From an uncultured Aureispira sp. (GTDB lineage: Bacteria; Bacteroidota; Bacteroidia; Chitinophagales; Saprospiraceae), in contig CACVAQ010000177.1 of the NCBI GenBank assembly GCA_902727865.1, positions 1 to 32,740 on the forward strand: a stretch of DNA of 32,740 nucleotides, given 5' to 3'. The first letter of the stretch is position 1. Every line of letters begins with the position of its first letter. The notes beneath the pieces are model-generated. The model had not been told where the DNA came from, did not search any database, and was given only the letters and a program-made list of their open reading frames with translations. Shown in pieces: positions 29,877 through 32,740 of the stretch. A program made the position numbers and the translations under genes.

Positions 29877-31271
29877 ATGCGCAAACTCTTACTAGTTGTC
29901 TTAATTTTCATATTAAGTATTGTAAGCTTAGTTCTTTTATTCAATACCTTTGTCAATACTTCCAAGCAAGATCAAATTCAAACGGCAAAGAAATTCCCCC
30001 CTTACCCAGAAGCCAATGAGCGACTCGCTAGCGTATTGCGTATTCCGACAACACTTGACAGCAGTAGCTTGAATAATTTCAATCGTTTTCATGCTAGGTT
30101 GAAACAATACTATCCAACACTTTTTAACAATCCGAATGTAGAATGGCAACATTTTGAAGGCTTAAGCTTGGTCGCCAAATGGGTCGGTCGAACGTCTGAG
30201 TTAGCACCAATTGTCTTGGTCGCAGAACAATATACTGAAGAGCCAAGTTTAGCGTCCATTCCAGACTGGAGTTTTAATCCCTTTATGGGAAAAATAGAGC
30301 AAGGCATTATTTACGGGCAAGGTACTCAAGGTGGGAAAACTGCTTTGATGGCCATGTTGGAGGTTTTTAACAAGTTGGTTGAACAAGACATTCTTCCCAA
30401 TCGAACCATTTATTTTGCATTTCCTCACAATTCGGAACAAGGAGAACAGGCGATTATCAATGCCCTAAAACAAGCAAAAATTCATCCTGACTTTATTCTA
30501 AAAACAGGAGGCTTAATTAGTCAAGATATGTTGTGGGATATTACGATGCCTACGGCATTAATTGGCATTGGTGCGCCTTCTATTTCTACAATCACCCTAG
30601 AATCCAAAGATATTTCTAAGGAGGTCTTAGAGCAACAGATTCAGCAATTGCGCACTGTTCTGCCTTTTGTAAAGATCGAAGGCAATGCCGTACAACATTT
30701 CATCAAGCACCTTAGCCCCGAAATGAATTTTAGTAGACGGTTAGTCTTTTCGAATCAATGGTTGCTGAGTAATGTTCAACAAAAATGGTTGCAAAAAAAT
30801 GCGTTCTCTAAAGCTACTTTTGGGCATAATATTTACACGCAAGCAACGACGGTAGACAGCTCGAATACTCGCATTACTGAATTGCAATATGTTGCACCTC
30901 ATATACCAACTAATTTAGAACAATGGCTCAAAAATCATTTGCAACATCCTCAAATTAGATTATTAAAAGCACCTAAAATCCAATATACCAACCAAATATT
31001 ATCTCCTGTTAACAATCGTACGTATCGGTTTATTAGCAATACCTGTAAGGAAGTTTTTTCAGACGTAATTACAGCTCCAACATTAGTTCAAACGCCTTCT
31101 AAAGTTAATTGGCAGACAACTATTGCTGCCGACATTTATTACTTCCACCCTGTCGTTTATACTTCAGATACCTGGGCACAACATCAAAAGAAAGTGGATG
31201 CTAAAATTAGTGTTAAAAACTACCAACAGATGATCCAGTTCTATTATCAGTTGATTAATAATAGTATTTAA
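29877..31271 (+). CDS. M20/PM20D1-fold protein lacking zinc ligands
   Basis: N-terminal TM; IPDWSFNPFMGKIEQGIIYGQG, NRTIYFAFPHNSEQGEQAI and KISVKNYQQMIQFYYQLI match the PM20D1-type M20 scaffold. Confidence 0.75.
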   Translation: MRKLLLVVLIFILSIVSLVLLFNTFVNTSKQDQIQTAKKFPPYPEANERLASVLRIPTTLDSSSLNNFNRFHARLKQYYPTLFNNPNVEWQHFEGLSLVAKWVGRTSELAPIVLVAEQYTEEPSLASIPDWSFNPFMGKIEQGIIYGQGTQGGKTALMAMLEVFNKLVEQDILPNRTIYFAFPHNSEQGEQAIINALKQAKIHPDFILKTGGLISQDMLWDITMPTALIGIGAPSISTITLESKDISKEVLEQQIQQLRTVLPFVKIEGNAVQHFIKHLSPEMNFSRRLVFSNQWLLSNVQQKWLQKNAFSKATFGHNIYTQATTVDSSNTRITELQYVAPHIPTNLEQWLKNHLQHPQIRLLKAPKIQYTNQILSPVNNRTYRFISNTCKEVFSDVITAPTLVQTPSKVNWQTTIAADIYYFHPVVYTSDTWAQHQKKVDAKISVKNYQQMIQFYYQLINNSI

Positions 31272-31272
31272 T

Positions 31273-31392
31273 AATACTCCGTTGCTTTTTTAGTTTTTAC
31301 TTAGCTGCGCTGCTACTCCGTGGTCGTGGTCGTGCCCCTTTGTTAATACGAAAAGTCGCTACGCTTAGTTCGGGTTTTCAACGGAGTAATGA
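31273..31392. repeat. MITE-like intergenic repeat with terminal inverted repeats, copy E
   Basis: AATACTCCGTTG (31273-31284) and CAACGGAGTAAT (31379-31390) are inverted with one mismatch; TTAGTTCGGGTTTTCAACGGAGTAATG matches the inverse of 12488-12515. Confidence 0.65.
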
Positions 31393-31440
31393 TTTAAGTA
31401 AATCGAAACTAATTTTTGATTGATAAAAGGACGTGAATTA

Positions 31441-31962
31441 TTATTTTTCGATGCCATAAACAACGACTTTCATGCCTAGAAATTCTGTATTAAAAAGAGC
31501 AGACATTCCATTCTTTTTTGCCACATGAATAGAGTCCTCATTTTCGATTTCAATGATAGAGATCAGTCGATCTGTATCAATATTTTTCAGCCCAAAAGCT
31601 TTCATCTGTTTGGCCATTTCAGTTCCGTATCCTTTTTTCCAAAACCTTGGTTTTAGAGAATAAGAAACCTCATATTCCTTTTTGCCATTTAACTCTCTAG
31701 GCAAAACACCGCCCATTCCTATAAATTCTCCACTCTCTTTTACTTCGACGGCTAAATGCCCCAAGCCTTGTTTTTCATAGCGATCCAATTGTGCTAGGAC
31801 CCAATTTTCTGCAAGTACTTCTTTGCTTTTTGACCAATCTCTTATGCCTAAAAAACGGAGTCGATCATTATCTACAAAAAATTCAACCCAACTAGGGATG
31901 TCCTCTTTCGTCAATTTTCTAAAGATAAGTCGTTCGCTCTCTTGGTTGAAATAATCCATCAT
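31441..31962 (-). CDS. GNAT family N-acetyltransferase (RimJ/RimL-like)
   Basis: SERLIFRKLTKEDIPSWVEFF, YEVSYSLKPRFWKKGYGTEM, NEDSIHVAKKNGM. Confidence 0.9.
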   Translation of the reverse strand: MMDYFNQESERLIFRKLTKEDIPSWVEFFVDNDRLRFLGIRDWSKSKEVLAENWVLAQLDRYEKQGLGHLAVEVKESGEFIGMGGVLPRELNGKKEYEVSYSLKPRFWKKGYGTEMAKQMKAFGLKNIDTDRLISIIEIENEDSIHVAKKNGMSALFNTEFLGMKVVVYGIEK

Positions 31963-32115
31963 TTGTTTGCTTGTTTCTTTCCTAATTTAAGACAACACTT
32001 AGCCTATGATTCGTTCTTTTTATCTTAGTTGAAGCGATGTAGAGGTCCGAATTAGGTCCTCTCCTTAGCCCTGCCTCAACGCAATTATCAAGAGCTTGTC
32101 GTCAATAATTTTATG

Positions 32116-32463
32116 TTAGAACGTTTTTCCAGTCTCTATTTGTTTGCTTAACATAAGGCTAAGTTCCTCAAACGCTTGTTCGCTTTGAAGCAGCATACTT
32201 GGTATAGATAATTTTCCTTTAGAGTGAACTAGGACTATACTTTTGTTTTTATTGAAGGTTTCAACGTAACACTCCGTAATGTCTGCGAAATTAAGTTGAA
32301 CCATTTTGCCACTAACTAAGCTTTTAGGAGCAGAGATATGATTTTTATGTATGGTAATTTCTAAATCTTTTTGAAATCGTCTATACAAAGAGGCCAGTCC
32401 TACAATAATAATACTTCGTGGGATTTTTAGTTTTTTTACCAAAAAACATAAAAACCATTTCAT
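32116..32463 (-). pseudogene. C-terminal (PH-like) part of a membrane protein gene probably interrupted by a repeat
   Basis: Same reading frame as the upstream TM-coding ORF (32494 to window edge); separated from it by in-frame stops inside a palindromic repeat. Confidence 0.5.
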
Positions 32464-32555
32464 ATTAGTTTGATTATCAATGACTTAATTGAATTAATAA
32501 TTAAAAGCTATCTCATTGATAATCAAACTAATATAATTTCTCCACGAAGTAATGA
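32441..32555. repeat. Dispersed palindromic intergenic repeat, copy D
   Basis: ATATTAGTTTGATTATCAATGA (32462-32483) and TCATTGATAATCAAACTAATAT (32513-32534): 22-bp perfect stem; aligns to 7-142. Confidence 0.75.
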
Positions 32556-32740
32556 CAATAAGGAATATTCCAAAAAAGAGCGGGAGGCTCCATAAAAAAA
32601 TAGTTGCGGATTCTGGTGATAATTCAAGTAAGTGAAAAAATACAATTCCTTTTTCATTGGTAAAAGCGATAAAGATTCCTAGACACATGAATACGATAGC
32701 GAATACGATGATAAAAATTGTTTGTGATAATTTAGGCTTA
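32494..32740 (-). pseudogene. N-terminal transmembrane part of the interrupted gene (open to the window edge)
   Basis: Frame is open to the right edge (KPKLSQTIFIIVFAIVFMCLGIFIAF...LPLFFGIFLIVITSW), then enters the repeat and stops at 32494. Confidence 0.5.

Noticed and set aside
31273-31392. Full insertion sequence
   Set aside because: Only about 120 bp and no transposase ORF; at most a non-autonomous element.

Overview
AT-rich chromosomal window from a Bacteroidetes-like genome. The gene families suggest a Saprospiria/Aureispira-type filamentous relative, but this is inference and I cannot verify it. I support about 27 protein-coding genes, and no rRNA, tRNA, CRISPR array or transposase was recognised. 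Housekeeping content: FtsE-like ABC protein, rhodanese lipoprotein, RpiB, enoyl-CoA hydratase/isomerase, cystathionine beta-synthase with CBS domains, PagL-like acyloxyacyl hydrolase, two TPR proteins, DUF4271, HemD-like protein, zinc-ribbon protein, Nif3, OmpA with TSP3 repeats, Glu/Leu/Phe/Val dehydrogenase, arginase-fold protein, two TonB_C proteins, beta/gamma-crystallin-like lipoprotein, AtpC and AtpD, BamA-like protein, NAD kinase, DUF6089, M20-fold protein and GNAT acetyltransferase. Several intrinsic-terminator hairpins are visible. Three observations stand out. (1) Three proteins keep a clear enzyme fold but have lost their catalytic motifs: FtsE-like ATPase, arginase/formimidoylglutamase-like, and PM20D1/M20-like. 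(2) A dispersed, modular, palindromic intergenic repeat family occurs at both window edges, near 12.3-12.6 kb, 24.0 kb and 31.3 kb. One copy appears to split a membrane-protein gene in frame at the right edge. (3) A TonB_C domain is followed by a C-terminal extension that may resemble GldM. No clear defence or phage system was found.
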